Shown here one piece after another: positions 15,236 through 24,812 of a stretch of 64,000 nucleotides of DNA. The position numbers and the translations under genes are program-made. Origin of the DNA: Tenuibacillus multivorans (GTDB lineage: Bacteria; Bacillota; Bacilli; Bacillales; Alkalibacillaceae). Each line of letters starts with the position of its first letter. The first letter of the stretch is position 1. A model generated the notes under the pieces. It did no database searches. It was not told the origin of the DNA and saw only the letters and a program-made list of their open reading frames with translations. The stretch is taken from NCBI RefSeq assembly GCF_900103915.1, contig NZ_FNIG01000002.1, positions 356,536 to 420,535 of the forward strand, given 5' to 3'.

Positions 15236-17290
15236 TTGAATCTAGCAGGAAAAATCATAAAACATAAAAAATCAATTTTCATAACATTTATGGTCTTAGC
15301 GCTGATAAGTGCGATTGCCCAGTTTACGGTCTCAGTCAATTACAATATGGCTGATTATTTACCGGAGGATGCACCGTCAACGCAAGCGATGGATTTAATG
15401 GAAGAGGAATTTGATGATCCGATTGCGAATGCGCGTGTCATGATTCGGGATGTTTCAATTGCTGAGGCTATGGCCTACAAAGATCAACTCGAATCGATCG
15501 ATGGTGTCACATCGGTTACGTGGTTAGATGATGTCGTTGATTTAAAAACGCCAATTGAAATGGCGAATCAAGATACAGTCGAATCCTATTATCAGGATAA
15601 TATTGCTTTGTTTTCAATTAATATAAATGAAGGCGATGAAGTTGCGGCAACCGATGACATTTATGAGTTAATCGGAGAGGACAACGCCATATCAGGTGAA
15701 GCCGTTAATACCGCTGTTTCTCAAAAGATGGCTGGTAAAGAGTCTCTATATGCGGCTGCCTTATTAGTGCCGATTATTATCATCATTTTAATAATGTCCA
15801 CGACTTCTTGGGTTGAACCGGTTTTCTTCTTAACCGCTATCGGGATATCGGTGTTAATTAATTTAGGAACGAATATCTTTATTGGGGAAATATCGTTTGT
15901 TACCCAGTCGGTAGCACCGATCCTACAGCTCGCGGTATCGCTGGACTATGCGATCTTTTTACTTCATAGTTTTTCAGATTATCGCAAGCAAGTATCTGAC
16001 CCTAGCGAGGCGATGCGACTCGCGATGAAACAGTCATTCCCGGCGATTGCGGCGAGTGCATCGACGACGTTCTTCGGTTTCATAGCTCTAACGTTTATGA
16101 ATTTTGAAATTGGAGCTGATCTAGGCCTAAATCTCGTTAAGGGGATTTTACTAAGCTTTATAAGTGTCATGGTCTTTTTACCGGCTTTAACACTGTTGTT
16201 TTACAAGTGGATTGATCGGACGCAACACAAACCAATTATTCCGAGATTTAAGAATGTCGGTAAACGCGTGATGAAATTTAGAATTCCTAGTATCCTATTA
16301 GTCTTACTCTTAATCGTACCGGCGTTCTTAGCCCAAAGCGAGACGTCGTTTATATACGGTGTGGGTGATCAGCCCGAATCAACAAGGGCAGGTGCTGATC
16401 AAGCCGCTATTGAAGATGAGTTTGGCAAAAGCACACAGATGGTTCTGCTTGTCCCTAAAGGGGATCTGGCTAAGGAAGAAGAACTCGTGCAGCATTTAGA
16501 GGAAATCCCGTATGTATCGAGTGCGATGTCGTATGTGAATACGGTCAGCTCTGCGATTCCACCAAATTATTTAGAGGAATCGATGACAGAACAGTTTTAC
16601 TCCGACAACTATGCGCGAATGATTCTTTACACCGAAACGGATACAGAAGGTGATGCGGCCTTTTCATTAATTGAAGCTGTAGAGGATCAAGCGGAATCTT
16701 ATTATGATGAGGTCCATTTACTTGGTGAGAGTGTAACACTTTATGACATTAAAGATACGGTTGAAAAAGACAACACGCGGGTTAATTTACTGACGATTAT
16801 CGCGATTGCAGTCGTTCTGTTAGTGACGTTCCGCTCGATCTCGATACCTGTCGTGTTATTACTGACCATCCAAGCGGCGGTTTGGATCAACTTGGCGGTA
16901 CCGTACTTTATGGATTCGTCATTGGTCTATGTCGGGTATTTGATAATTAGTACCGTACAACTTGCTGCGACCGTCGACTACGGCATTTTATTTACGGAAA
17001 CGTACCGGAACTTACGAAAAGAAATGCCTGCCATGAAGGCGATTAAGAAAACGATTGACGATAAGATTTTTGCGATCTTTATTTCAGCCTCAATCTTATC
17101 GAGTGTTGGGTTTATTTTATCGTTCACATCGACCAACCCTATCGTGTCGTCGATCGGATTATTGTTAGGTCGAGGTGCGCTACTGGCGTTCTTAATGGTC
17201 GTATTTGTACTCCCGGCCTTTTTAGTCATATTCGACCGTATTATCGAGAAAACAACGCTTAAAGCAGGCTTTTATAAGGAGGAAAAATGA
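15236..17290 (+). CDS. MMPL/RND-family membrane transporter
   Basis: This 684-residue protein has the layout of MmpL-type RND exporters: a first membrane segment, an outer loop (NYNMADYLPEDAPSTQAMDL), five membrane segments, then the same order repeated. The sequence VSLDYAIFLLHSFSDYR in the first half and ATVDYGILFTETYRN in the second carry the charged D-Y pairs used for proton transfer. It probably exports lipids, surfactants or drugs. The start is a TTG at 15236. Its last four bases overlap the next gene, so the pair is coupled. Regulation by the divergent TetR gene is likely. Confidence 0.9.
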   Translation: MNLAGKIIKHKKSIFITFMVLALISAIAQFTVSVNYNMADYLPEDAPSTQAMDLMEEEFDDPIANARVMIRDVSIAEAMAYKDQLESIDGVTSVTWLDDVVDLKTPIEMANQDTVESYYQDNIALFSININEGDEVAATDDIYELIGEDNAISGEAVNTAVSQKMAGKESLYAAALLVPIIIIILIMSTTSWVEPVFFLTAIGISVLINLGTNIFIGEISFVTQSVAPILQLAVSLDYAIFLLHSFSDYRKQVSDPSEAMRLAMKQSFPAIAASASTTFFGFIALTFMNFEIGADLGLNLVKGILLSFISVMVFLPALTLLFYKWIDRTQHKPIIPRFKNVGKRVMKFRIPSILLVLLLIVPAFLAQSETSFIYGVGDQPESTRAGADQAAIEDEFGKSTQMVLLVPKGDLAKEEELVQHLEEIPYVSSAMSYVNTVSSAIPPNYLEESMTEQFYSDNYARMILYTETDTEGDAAFSLIEAVEDQAESYYDEVHLLGESVTLYDIKDTVEKDNTRVNLLTIIAIAVVLLVTFRSISIPVVLLLTIQAAVWINLAVPYFMDSSLVYVGYLIISTVQLAATVDYGILFTETYRNLRKEMPAMKAIKKTIDDKIFAIFISASILSSVGFILSFTSTNPIVSSIGLLLGRGALLAFLMVVFVLPAFLVIFDRIIEKTTLKAGFYKEEK

Positions 17291-19110
17291 TGAGACTGAG
17301 ACGTATAACTTCTATATTCTTGGTATGCCTTCTTGTGATACCGACCTTTCTCGTATCCGCAACGACAGGCAGCTCTTCAGAAGATCAACAACCACAAGGT
17401 GACGGGTCTTATACTGAGAAAAATGAAGTCGTCTACGCCACGCTAGATGCGAATGGCGAGCAAGAAGACATGTACATTGTCAATAATTTTAATATTAAAG
17501 AACCTGGTAAAATCGTTGACTATGGACCTTATGATAGTGTCAAAAATTTAACCGATTTAAATGATATAGCATTAAATGATCAACAAGTTGAGTTTACGGC
17601 AACTGAGGATGAATTTTATTATCAAGGGAATTTAGAAGGTCAGCCTTTACCTTGGGACATAAACGTGTCGTATCAATTAAATGGTGAAACTTTACCTCCT
17701 GAAGAATTGCTAGGTGAAGATGGAAAGCTAGAGATTCATATTGGGACAAAAGCGAATCAAGATGCCGATTCTATCTTTTTCGAAAATTATCTATTACAAA
17801 TATCAGTTCCTTTAAATGCTGATATCTATCAAAATATTGAAGCAAAGGATGGTATTGTCGCTAATGCTGGTAAGAATAAGCAAGTGACATTTACAGTTAT
17901 GCCTGAGAAGGAAGAAGATTTTGTGATTAAAGTCGATGTATCAGACTTCGAAATGGAAAGCATCGAAATTTCGGCGATGCCATCATCTATGTCCATTGAT
18001 ACGGTCAATGCTGATGGTATGACGAGTGACATGAAGTCCCTATCTGATGCGACGGCAGAGATTAACGATGGTGTTCGAGAACTGAAACAAGGCATATCAG
18101 AATTAAACGATGGAGCCCAGCAATTACAAGATGGCTCTTCGGAATATAAAACGGGAATCAATGAACTTGATCAAGGCTCCTCAGAACTTATTGATGGCTC
18201 TGAATCTATTAAAGCCGCACTCGAAAACATGAGCCAGTCAGTCAGCCCTAATTCTAGCGATATGAATATGGGGAATCTTACGGAATTACAAGAAGGTCTT
18301 ACACAGATTGCGGACGGCTTGAAAGAAACAGAAAATGGTTTAACCGATCTTAAAGACCAATATGGAAAGGCTTATTCGGCATTAGATCAATCGATTAGTG
18401 CAATTCCTGGACATGAAATTTCTGAAAAAGATATTCAAGCATTATATGACAGCGATGCAAATTCTCAGGTAATCGATCAACTCGTCGAAACCTATCAAGC
18501 GGCTCAAACAACTAAAGAGACCTATTCAAATGTGAAAGAAGCTTTCAAAGCTGTCGAGCCAACCTTAGAAGGCGTTATAAGCTCACTTCAAGACATGAGA
18601 ACGAACCTAGAGACGATGGCTGATGAACTCGATCAAAGCCTCGACAATACGAACATGGATGAATCGATGAAACAATTACAAGAGGGCTTACAAACGCTAT
18701 CAAACCAGTATCAAGACTTCCATTCTGGTTTAGTCGATTATACCGACGGCGTATCTGAATTGTCTAGCTCATACGATGAGTTACATGGCGGCGTTACAGA
18801 GCTCTCGGATGGTACTGATGAATTAGAAAATGGTGCGTCAGAGCTTCATGACGGTACTACTAAGCTAGCTGAATCAACAGATGAATTACCTGATCAGATG
18901 CAAAGCGAAATCGATCAAATGGTCAGTGAATATGATAAATCCGATTTTAAACCTGTTTCATTTGTTTCATCTAAGAATGAAAAGGTTAACGCCGTACAAT
19001 TCGTTATAAAAACTGAAAGCATTAAACAAGATGAAGACGAAGAAGAAGCTGAGGAACAGAAAGAAGAGGAAAAAGGATTCTGGGAAAAATTATTAGACTT
19101 GTTTAGATAA
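17287..19110 (+). CDS. Secreted coiled-coil partner of the RND transporter (YhgE/Pip-like repeats)
   Basis: This 607-residue protein has an N-terminal signal segment (ITSIFLVCLLVIPTFLVSA) and a beta-rich domain at about residues 60-230. A long coiled-coil region from about 255 to 545 has repeats of the type LNDGAQQLQDGSSEYKTGI and LSDGTDELENGASELHDGT, as in YhgE/Pip proteins. An acidic tail ends in EKGFWEKLLDLFR. There is no classical C-terminal anchor, although the final helix is amphipathic. It is translationally coupled to the transporter and probably acts as its outer-face adaptor. That pairing is seen in several Bacillales, but the mechanism is unknown. Confidence 0.8.
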   Translation: MMRLRRITSIFLVCLLVIPTFLVSATTGSSSEDQQPQGDGSYTEKNEVVYATLDANGEQEDMYIVNNFNIKEPGKIVDYGPYDSVKNLTDLNDIALNDQQVEFTATEDEFYYQGNLEGQPLPWDINVSYQLNGETLPPEELLGEDGKLEIHIGTKANQDADSIFFENYLLQISVPLNADIYQNIEAKDGIVANAGKNKQVTFTVMPEKEEDFVIKVDVSDFEMESIEISAMPSSMSIDTVNADGMTSDMKSLSDATAEINDGVRELKQGISELNDGAQQLQDGSSEYKTGINELDQGSSELIDGSESIKAALENMSQSVSPNSSDMNMGNLTELQEGLTQIADGLKETENGLTDLKDQYGKAYSALDQSISAIPGHEISEKDIQALYDSDANSQVIDQLVETYQAAQTTKETYSNVKEAFKAVEPTLEGVISSLQDMRTNLETMADELDQSLDNTNMDESMKQLQEGLQTLSNQYQDFHSGLVDYTDGVSELSSSYDELHGGVTELSDGTDELENGASELHDGTTKLAESTDELPDQMQSEIDQMVSEYDKSDFKPVSFVSSKNEKVNAVQFVIKTESIKQDEDEEEAEEQKEEEKGFWEKLLDLFR

Positions 19111-19120
19111 GATAGATTTT

Positions 19121-19154
19121 ACTCCCATTCGGTGTTAGGCGAATGGGAGTTTTT
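19121..19154 (+). terminator. Terminator of the RND operon
   Basis: ACTCCCATTCG and CGAATGGGAGT pair perfectly around an eight-base loop, followed by TTTT. Confidence 0.85.
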
Positions 19155-19157
19155 AAA

Positions 19158-19571
19158 TTAGGCTTTATGTTGACTGATCTTCTCATTCATTTCCTTTTCT
19201 TGCTTTATAAAATACAATCTAGCACCTAGCCAAAACAAACTATAAAACACAATAAACATGCCGATCGCAATCAAGATTGGCCACACACCAATTGGAACCC
19301 AGCCTAAAAATAGGGCTAACGGTAACCATATACCAATGGAAAGTATAAAGTGAATCACCGTATGTTTTAAAGGACTCCAGCTTTCATTTTCGAAAATAAG
19401 CGAGGCAACCCCGAAGAAAACACCAATTAACATGCTACCCAGCATATTTTTCCAAACTTCTGGCACTGTCGCTTCAAATTCAATTACCATCATAATGGTT
19501 AGGGCTACAAATGTTACAATCGCAGCAAAGCCTAAACCGACGATACTTCTTCTCATAGCTTCAAAAAACAT
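19158..19571 (-). CDS. DUF3021 membrane protein
   Basis: This 137-residue protein has four membrane segments (for example IVGLGFAAIVTFVALTIMMV and PIGVWPILIAIGMFIVFYS) in the DUF3021 layout, followed by a charged tail. DUF3021 proteins are encoded with a small LytTR regulator, as here: the LytTR gene ends four bases upstream. In LytTR regulatory systems of streptococci the membrane partner holds the regulator inactive, and the same role is probable here. RBS GGGAGG overlaps the end of the LytTR gene. Confidence 0.85.
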   Translation of the reverse strand: MFFEAMRRSIVGLGFAAIVTFVALTIMMVIEFEATVPEVWKNMLGSMLIGVFFGVASLIFENESWSPLKHTVIHFILSIGIWLPLALFLGWVPIGVWPILIAIGMFIVFYSLFWLGARLYFIKQEKEMNEKISQHKA

Positions 19572-19575
19572 ATCT

Positions 19576-20022
19576 TTAACCTCCCATAATTAACTTTTCC
19601 TTAATGTCATTCACATACTTTCTCGACACATATTCCTTACTTCCGGATTGAAAAAAGACACACAAATTACCATTAAAAGCTAGCTCAAAATATTTAATAT
19701 GATTTAAGTTTCCGATCACTGATTTAGAAAAGCGATTGAAATCATGCCCACTTAATATCTCTTCTACTTCATACAATTTCATATTCAGTTCAATTGTACG
19801 ATTATGGATAACGGCTTGAACTTTTCGGTTTTGGGCATAAACGTATTCTATATCATTAGGTGATAGCAGGATGGACTTATCTTCCTCCCTCCCAACAATT
19901 TTCTTATTGTTATCGCTGTTTAAGCTTTTGACTAATTCTTCAAGCTCATGGGACCATTCCTTGGCATGAATGGTTACAAATGTTCCATCATATTTTTGAT
20001 CAATATCGATATTGACTTTCAT
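19576..20022 (-). CDS. LytTR-family DNA-binding regulator
   Basis: This 148-residue protein has a LytTR DNA-binding domain at about residues 50-145 (LSPNDIEYVYAQNRKVQAVI, then HDFNRFSKSVIGNLNHIKYF). There is no receiver domain, so it is not a classical response regulator. Together with the DUF3021 partner it forms a LytTR regulatory pair. Two direct repeats 21 bp apart stand about 70-110 bp upstream (20094-20133), the usual arrangement for LytTR binding, so autoregulation is likely. RBS GAAAGGGGGAGG precedes the ATG. Confidence 0.88.
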   Translation of the reverse strand: MKVNIDIDQKYDGTFVTIHAKEWSHELEELVKSLNSDNNKKIVGREEDKSILLSPNDIEYVYAQNRKVQAVIHNRTIELNMKLYEVEEILSGHDFNRFSKSVIGNLNHIKYFELAFNGNLCVFFQSGSKEYVSRKYVNDIKEKLIMGG

Positions 20023-20093
20023 CGTCCTCCCCCTTTCAATACATACTATATCGGTTTTTGGATTATAAAATATTAATTAGCGAATAACCCGCA

Positions 20094-20133
20094 TGATTCC
20101 TAGTATTAAATGACTGATTTCAAGTATGAAATG
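20094..20133 (-). promoter_or_regulatory. Candidate LytTR operator: two 19-bp direct repeats
   Basis: TGATTCCTAGTATTAAATG (20094) and TGATTTCAAGTATGAAATG (20115) agree at 15 of 19 positions and start exactly 21 bp apart, two helical turns. LytTR regulators bind pairs of direct repeats spaced this way. The pair lies upstream of the LytTR gene on the minus strand. Confidence 0.65.
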
Positions 20134-20259
20134 CAATATTCACAGTGAAACACATAAAAAAGGCTATTACATTAAAATCCTATTGCCCTTATAATGGATG
20201 ATATATGTTAACCATTATATAATTTTTGGTCAACATTAAAATAACATTGGAGGAATATT

Positions 20260-20676
20260 ATGTACAAGCTTCGAGGTCATCATCTGTTTTGCCTTCTAGG
20301 CTATCGAGGAATGGGATATTCCCAGGAATACGTGGAAAATATGACACGTATCCATCAGACCCTAAGAGACAATCCCATGACTAAAATTCAAGTTGTAAAT
20401 GGACCAGATCAGTTGTGTGATAAGTATCCTGATTCTGGTAAATACCACTGCCAAGACGATGATATTTATGAAAGAGATGCTGCTATTTTAGAGAAATTGG
20501 GCCTTAGAGTAGGACAAGTTTTGCGTTGGAATGACATAGAGACTCATATCCAGAAGCATGTCGTCCCTAATGATATTCAAAGTCTGTGTGAAACTTGTTC
20601 CTGGCGTTCGTATGGGGTTTGTGAACAAGGAATTCAAGAGATTCTCGAAGGTAAAGGGGTAAGGGAAATCAAATAA
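20260..20676 (+). CDS. DUF1284 protein
   Basis: This 138-residue protein starts MYKLRGHHLFCLLGYRGMGY and has seven cysteines, including C-x-x-C-S-W-R near residue 111-117, in the pattern of DUF1284, which may bind an iron-sulfur cluster. The function is unknown. GGAGG precedes the ATG. A decayed copy of its first 20 codons, with the same RBS, lies 1.4 kb downstream at 21681. Confidence 0.85.
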   Translation: MYKLRGHHLFCLLGYRGMGYSQEYVENMTRIHQTLRDNPMTKIQVVNGPDQLCDKYPDSGKYHCQDDDIYERDAAILEKLGLRVGQVLRWNDIETHIQKHVVPNDIQSLCETCSWRSYGVCEQGIQEILEGKGVREIK

Positions 20677-21039
20677 GTCTATTGTGGGTATGATTTTATA
20701 TTAAATAAACGCAATGACTGAGAGCTTAATCTAAACTTTGAAATTAAAAGAGCGCTCACTAAAGTATTGAATTCCCATCAGGTAAAACTATAACTTTAAT
20801 TGTGAATGTGTTTTTTAATTTTAACTAACAAAATTTTCTTGATTTTGAGCTATTATGGTTTATAATTAAATATCGGAAAAAATTAACAGACAATAGAAAA
20901 TCAAAAGCTCAGTTAATTTAAGATTGGTCAGTCTAGACCTTAAAAACCATTCTTAAGGAAATCTTAAGAATTAATTAATGTTTTCTTATAACTTTTTAGA
21001 TAGAGTGATAATAGTACAGATGCGATGAGGAGATTAATA
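20677..21039. other. Gene-free stretch with an inverted repeat
   Basis: AT-rich DNA without a credible gene. ATTCTTAAG-GAAAT-CTTAAGAAT at 20949-20971 is a perfect nine-base inverted repeat about 70 bp before the 21040 gene. It may be an operator. Nothing else is seen. Confidence 0.5.
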
Positions 21040-21600
21040 ATGGAAGATATAAGGGGATATATCTTGTTAACGGAAACGGAGACTTTTCTATCGAAACTCA
21101 TTCAACTCTATACAAAATCTAGATACAATCATGCGTCAATTGCTCTTGAATCAGAGTTGACTGAGGTATATAGTTTTGGTAGGAAAAAGGCTAACAATCC
21201 ATTTATTGGTGGTTTTGTTAAGGAGGACTTGAATACAGGATTATTTCATAACGCCGAATGTGAGATCTATACCTTTTCCATGACAAGACAGCAAAAACAA
21301 CAATTAATTTGGAATATCCGACACATTCAAAAACAAAATCAAGTTTATCGTTATAATTTTTTGGGGCTTTTCGGGGTTTTGTTCAATAAACCAATTAAAA
21401 GAAGGCACGCTTACTTTTGTACCCAGTTTGTTTCTTCTATGTTACAAGACAGTCATATTATAGCATTTAGAAAACCGCTATCACTCATTACCCCCAATGA
21501 CTTGAAAAATTGTCTTGAATTCCAGCTTGTATATAGGGGTAAACTTAAGGATTATATTAATATGTCCATAAATGACGACCAGTCTGACCAATTGGTATGA
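21040..21600 (+). CDS. YiiX-like permuted papain-fold protein
   Basis: This protein of about 186 residues has the YiiX/YebB pattern: an N-terminal histidine in YNHASIALE and a later cysteine in YFCTQFVSSML, which form the permuted catalytic pair of NlpC/P60-related amidases or lipid hydrolases. The typical start DIRGYILLTETETFLSK also fits. The substrate is unknown. I choose the ATG at 21040 with GAGGAG upstream rather than the ATG at 21025, which lies before that site. Confidence 0.75.
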   Translation: MEDIRGYILLTETETFLSKLIQLYTKSRYNHASIALESELTEVYSFGRKKANNPFIGGFVKEDLNTGLFHNAECEIYTFSMTRQQKQQLIWNIRHIQKQNQVYRYNFLGLFGVLFNKPIKRRHAYFCTQFVSSMLQDSHIIAFRKPLSLITPNDLKNCLEFQLVYRGKLKDYINMSINDDQSDQLV

Positions 21601-21680
21601 TAGTTGATTTCTCCTCTTTTAACTGTCTCCCTTCCAACATGATAATGAAACATACCGGATTGATCCTGTGGAGGAACATG

Positions 21681-21756
21681 ATGTACAAGCTACGGGGCCA
21701 TCGTATGTACTGCCTTCTCAGTACCGTGATATGAACTGCGGTGAAATGCTTAGATA
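21681..21756 (+). pseudogene. Remnant of a second DUF1284 gene
   Basis: GGAGGAACATG precedes ATGTACAAGCTACGGGGCC, which encodes MYKLRGHRMYCLL. The frame then breaks; in the next frame QYRDMNCGEMLR continues the similarity to GYRGMGYSQEYV before a stop. The rest of the gene is gone. It is a decayed duplicate of the gene at 20260. Confidence 0.8.
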
Positions 21757-21769
21757 AGCATACATAATA

Positions 21770-22033
21770 TTAGTCATATATTAAAAACGCAATGACTAAT
21801 AAAGCGACTAAAAAACCAACTCTAAATATTAGTTTATCCTTTTTCGTAGCACCAATCTTATTATCTGCGAACTTAAAATATGAAACACAACAAGCATATC
21901 CAAACATAGTCAGAACATAACTAGATGTATCTTGCATGACTGAGATGGACCGTAATACGGCTAATCCTATAAGCAACAGACCTGTATAACCTATGACTAA
22001 ATACAGATATTTATCTTTTATTTCTTTACTCAC
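21770..22033 (-). CDS. Small membrane protein, unknown
   Basis: An 87-residue protein starting at a GTG at 22033 with GGAGGGG upstream. It has three membrane segments (LYLVIGYTGLLLIGLAVL, VLTMFGYACCVSYF and VGFLVALLVIAFLIYD). No family is recognised. It is the distal gene of a pair with the SnoaL-like gene at 22093, 60 bp apart on the same strand. Confidence 0.65.
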   Translation of the reverse strand: MSKEIKDKYLYLVIGYTGLLLIGLAVLRSISVMQDTSSYVLTMFGYACCVSYFKFADNKIGATKKDKLIFRVGFLVALLVIAFLIYD

Positions 22034-22092
22034 TTTTATCCCCTCCACCTTCGCATGTAATCAAAATTTCCTGAAATGGAATCATGTTAACA

Positions 22093-22491
22093 CTAATTTA
22101 TTTGCTCTTCCACTTCCCTTACTAACATCCATTCGCCATTAATAAGTTGCCAATTTTCAATTGTAAATAATCTCGCCAATACTTTGTCATCTTTTTCAAT
22201 AACTTGTTCAAAAAATACTGCAGCATTCTCATGATCCTTTAAACGAATAACTCTATTAATGAACTTTTTCTTAGCTCCTAGTAACTGCTCAACAGACTGT
22301 TGCATGCCGCTTATCGCTTCTTGTCTATCAAAAATAGTAGGCTTTTCATTTGAGGCTTGGAAAAAGGTAACATAGTAATCTTCAGTCATTCTTTCTAAAG
22401 AAGAAGTGTCGCCCGAAGACATTGCTTTTCCCCAATCCAAAATATAACCATCGTGCATTTTGGTAAACTTTTTTAATTGATTATCCAACAT
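22093..22491 (-). CDS. SnoaL/DUF4440-like NTF2-fold protein
   Basis: This 132-residue protein has the small NTF2-like layout: an N-terminal helix (YILDWGKAMSSGDTSSLERM), the YYVTFFQ strand and a C-terminal strand pair (ENWQLINGEWMLVREVEE). Such proteins bind or convert small molecules, or act as stress proteins. No catalytic set is certain. RBS AAAGGAGGG precedes the ATG at 22491. Confidence 0.7.
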   Translation of the reverse strand: MLDNQLKKFTKMHDGYILDWGKAMSSGDTSSLERMTEDYYVTFFQASNEKPTIFDRQEAISGMQQSVEQLLGAKKKFINRVIRLKDHENAAVFFEQVIEKDDKVLARLFTIENWQLINGEWMLVREVEEQIN

Positions 22492-22586
22492 TAATAATCC
22501 CTCCTTTTGAACAAAGAATTTTGGTTCGATTATTATGTGTTTTTCCGCCGCTAGATTAAAAGGCAGTTATAATCATTGGGTACCCT

Positions 22587-23258
22587 TTAGTTAAAGATTG
22601 ATATTAATAAATTGTATAAAGAATGGATTACAATTACTGACCAAAGAGAGTCAGTTTTCTTATATATAAATCCAAATATAATTCCCAAAACAAAAGCTGT
22701 TATCATTGAACTTAGAATATAAGGAAGTTCGAATAATCCTTTGTAAAACCAAATCGGGAAATGAATTGACAAAAAGAGTAATGATGTGATCGTATTTGCC
22801 TTCCAAAATTTAAACTTTTCCATAAATTTTCTTAGTAAGAATCCCCTGAAAACAATCTCTTCAATTATTCCAACTAATATGATGGTATTGAGCCATTCAT
22901 TGAACCCAGTATTTATATTGAAAGGTTTATTTAATATCACTAAATACAGAACGACTAAATACGTTACTAAGGCTAATGAAAACCATCCTGCCCATTTCAG
23001 CCCTTTACTAAAATTATGTCGTAACCCTAAATAAGATACAGGATTTCTCTTTTCAATTAGTTGAACTAATAAAATGACGGGAATAACCCAGATAGTTATT
23101 TTAACAAAAGCCGATGTTATTGCTTTTGATAAAGGGGCCATCAAATCTAAGTACTCGATGAGCCATAATTCTCTGATTGACCATAAAACGAAGAATATAA
23201 TGAAATATGCCCAAATGTAATTTACATTTACTTTTTTTCCTTTTAAAATTAAAAACAC
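22587..23258 (-). CDS. CPBP-family intramembrane metalloprotease
   Basis: This protein of about 223 residues has six to seven membrane segments and the CPBP/Abi motifs: EEIVFRGFLL with the double glutamate and arginine, then the histidines of SLLFLSIHFP and VIVIHSLYNL. Such proteases process prenylated or peptide substrates; several serve bacteriocin maturation or immunity. The start is uncertain: the GTG at 23258 lacks a well-spaced site. A sequence one base off the PlcR box lies upstream at 23293. Confidence 0.85.
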   Translation of the reverse strand: MFLILKGKKVNVNYIWAYFIIFFVLWSIRELWLIEYLDLMAPLSKAITSAFVKITIWVIPVILLVQLIEKRNPVSYLGLRHNFSKGLKWAGWFSLALVTYLVVLYLVILNKPFNINTGFNEWLNTIILVGIIEEIVFRGFLLRKFMEKFKFWKANTITSLLFLSIHFPIWFYKGLFELPYILSSMITAFVLGIIFGFIYKKTDSLWSVIVIHSLYNLLISIFN

Positions 23259-23460
23259 CTCATTATTTCTGTCATAATCCTGCCCCTTTTTCTATGTATA
23301 GTTTCAAATCATTTCATTTCCTTTATCAACTAATCTCGTTCAACAAGCTTAGGATTTAATAATTTAATACTAACATAATATTCCATAATTAAGTTCGCAA
23401 TTTTCTAAAACCAACGACAAAAAAATTCATTATTCGAAATATAAGTTCCACTTTTTATAT

Positions 23461-24711
23461 TCATTTTTGTGCATAAATAGGCTTTATTTGATCAAATTTT
23501 TCTCCAATTCGTTTAAATTTAAGTAAGACTATTGCAGAAATTAAGAGCATACATACTCCAAAAGCCAACGAAAAATGTGTTGTAAAAAATTCTGGAATAA
23601 AGCCCGCTAGAAATGTCCCAAGCATAGTAAATAAACCACTTATAACATAGGTAGCACTTCTTACCCGAGATAAAAATTCATCTGGCGTAATCCCTTGATG
23701 GACAGCTCCCTGAACAACAAATGCCATAGATAATGCCCCATCAAAAAGAATCATTCCCAGGCACATCAGAATAAAATTATTTGTTAAAAAAATGATAAAT
23801 ACACCAAGAGACGATATGATCATTAGAGTACTTAGGAGCGTTAACCAATTCATTCTTTTAAACTTGCTTATCACCAAAACACCTATTACATTTCCAACTC
23901 CCGCACAGGACAACAATATTCCGATAAACGTTTCTGACAGGTTTAAAGAAATTTCTGTATGTAGGATAACGGTTAAAACGATAAACACAGTTGAAAAACC
24001 TAAAGAACAAATGGTTATCGTGCAAATGATTTGTGATGAATTTTGTACAAGATACTTGAGACCACTTTTAGATTTACTAATGAATTCATTCATTCTCTCT
24101 TTTATATTATTAGAGCTTTGTATTCTATTAGTATCTCCACGATCATGTTTGACTCTTAATATGAAGATCATTGAAACCAATGAAGATATAGAACACACAC
24201 CCAGGGTTAGACTCGCCCCTAATTTAGCTAGAACAACTCCAGCTATAGTCGGTCCTATTAAAGTCGATATTGCGTCTGCACCCTCAACACTTGTATGTGC
24301 TTCTAGCAAATTTTCTCTACCTGATACATTTGGGATTAGGACGTTGAATGAAGTTCTAATAATAATAGCTAAAATTCCTAGTAGAAATAAAGTTAAAGCT
24401 ATATAAAACTCATTAATTCTATTGATTGTCACTAAAAAAGATAATAAGGATAGGCCGACAGCATATAAAAAGTGACATATTCCAGATATTTTAACTTTGT
24501 CCTTGTTCTCGAGCCAAGTACCAATAGGAATGGAAAACAATACAGTTCCCAATTGTTGGGATAATGCGACCAATCCAGTTATTAAGGGTGAATGGGTTAA
24601 TCCTAAAACGATTAAAGGAATGATAAGTTCTCGAAATCTATCATTTAAAATTCCCACAAAATTTGAGAACCACATATTAAAAAAATTCAAGTTATGTACT
24701 AATAATTTCAT
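23461..24711 (-). CDS. MFS transporter, drug-efflux type
   Basis: This 416-residue protein has twelve membrane segments and the MFS-3/MefA-like layout starting NFFNMWFSNFVGILNDRF. A central loop of basic residues at about 190-215 divides the two halves. It probably exports a drug or other small molecule by proton exchange. It stands alone on the minus strand, 165 bp after the nucleotidyltransferase gene. The RBS is weak (AATGGGGGACAG). Confidence 0.8.
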   Translation of the reverse strand: MKLLVHNLNFFNMWFSNFVGILNDRFRELIIPLIVLGLTHSPLITGLVALSQQLGTVLFSIPIGTWLENKDKVKISGICHFLYAVGLSLLSFLVTINRINEFYIALTLFLLGILAIIIRTSFNVLIPNVSGRENLLEAHTSVEGADAISTLIGPTIAGVVLAKLGASLTLGVCSISSLVSMIFILRVKHDRGDTNRIQSSNNIKERMNEFISKSKSGLKYLVQNSSQIICTITICSLGFSTVFIVLTVILHTEISLNLSETFIGILLSCAGVGNVIGVLVISKFKRMNWLTLLSTLMIISSLGVFIIFLTNNFILMCLGMILFDGALSMAFVVQGAVHQGITPDEFLSRVRSATYVISGLFTMLGTFLAGFIPEFFTTHFSLAFGVCMLLISAIVLLKFKRIGEKFDQIKPIYAQK

Positions 24712-24812
24712 TTTATCTGTCCCCCATTGCTCAAGAGGTTCTATTAATATAAGAAACCATTATTGAGTATAACAATTTGTTTTAATTTTTTGAAATCTCG
24801 AACAAAATAAAA

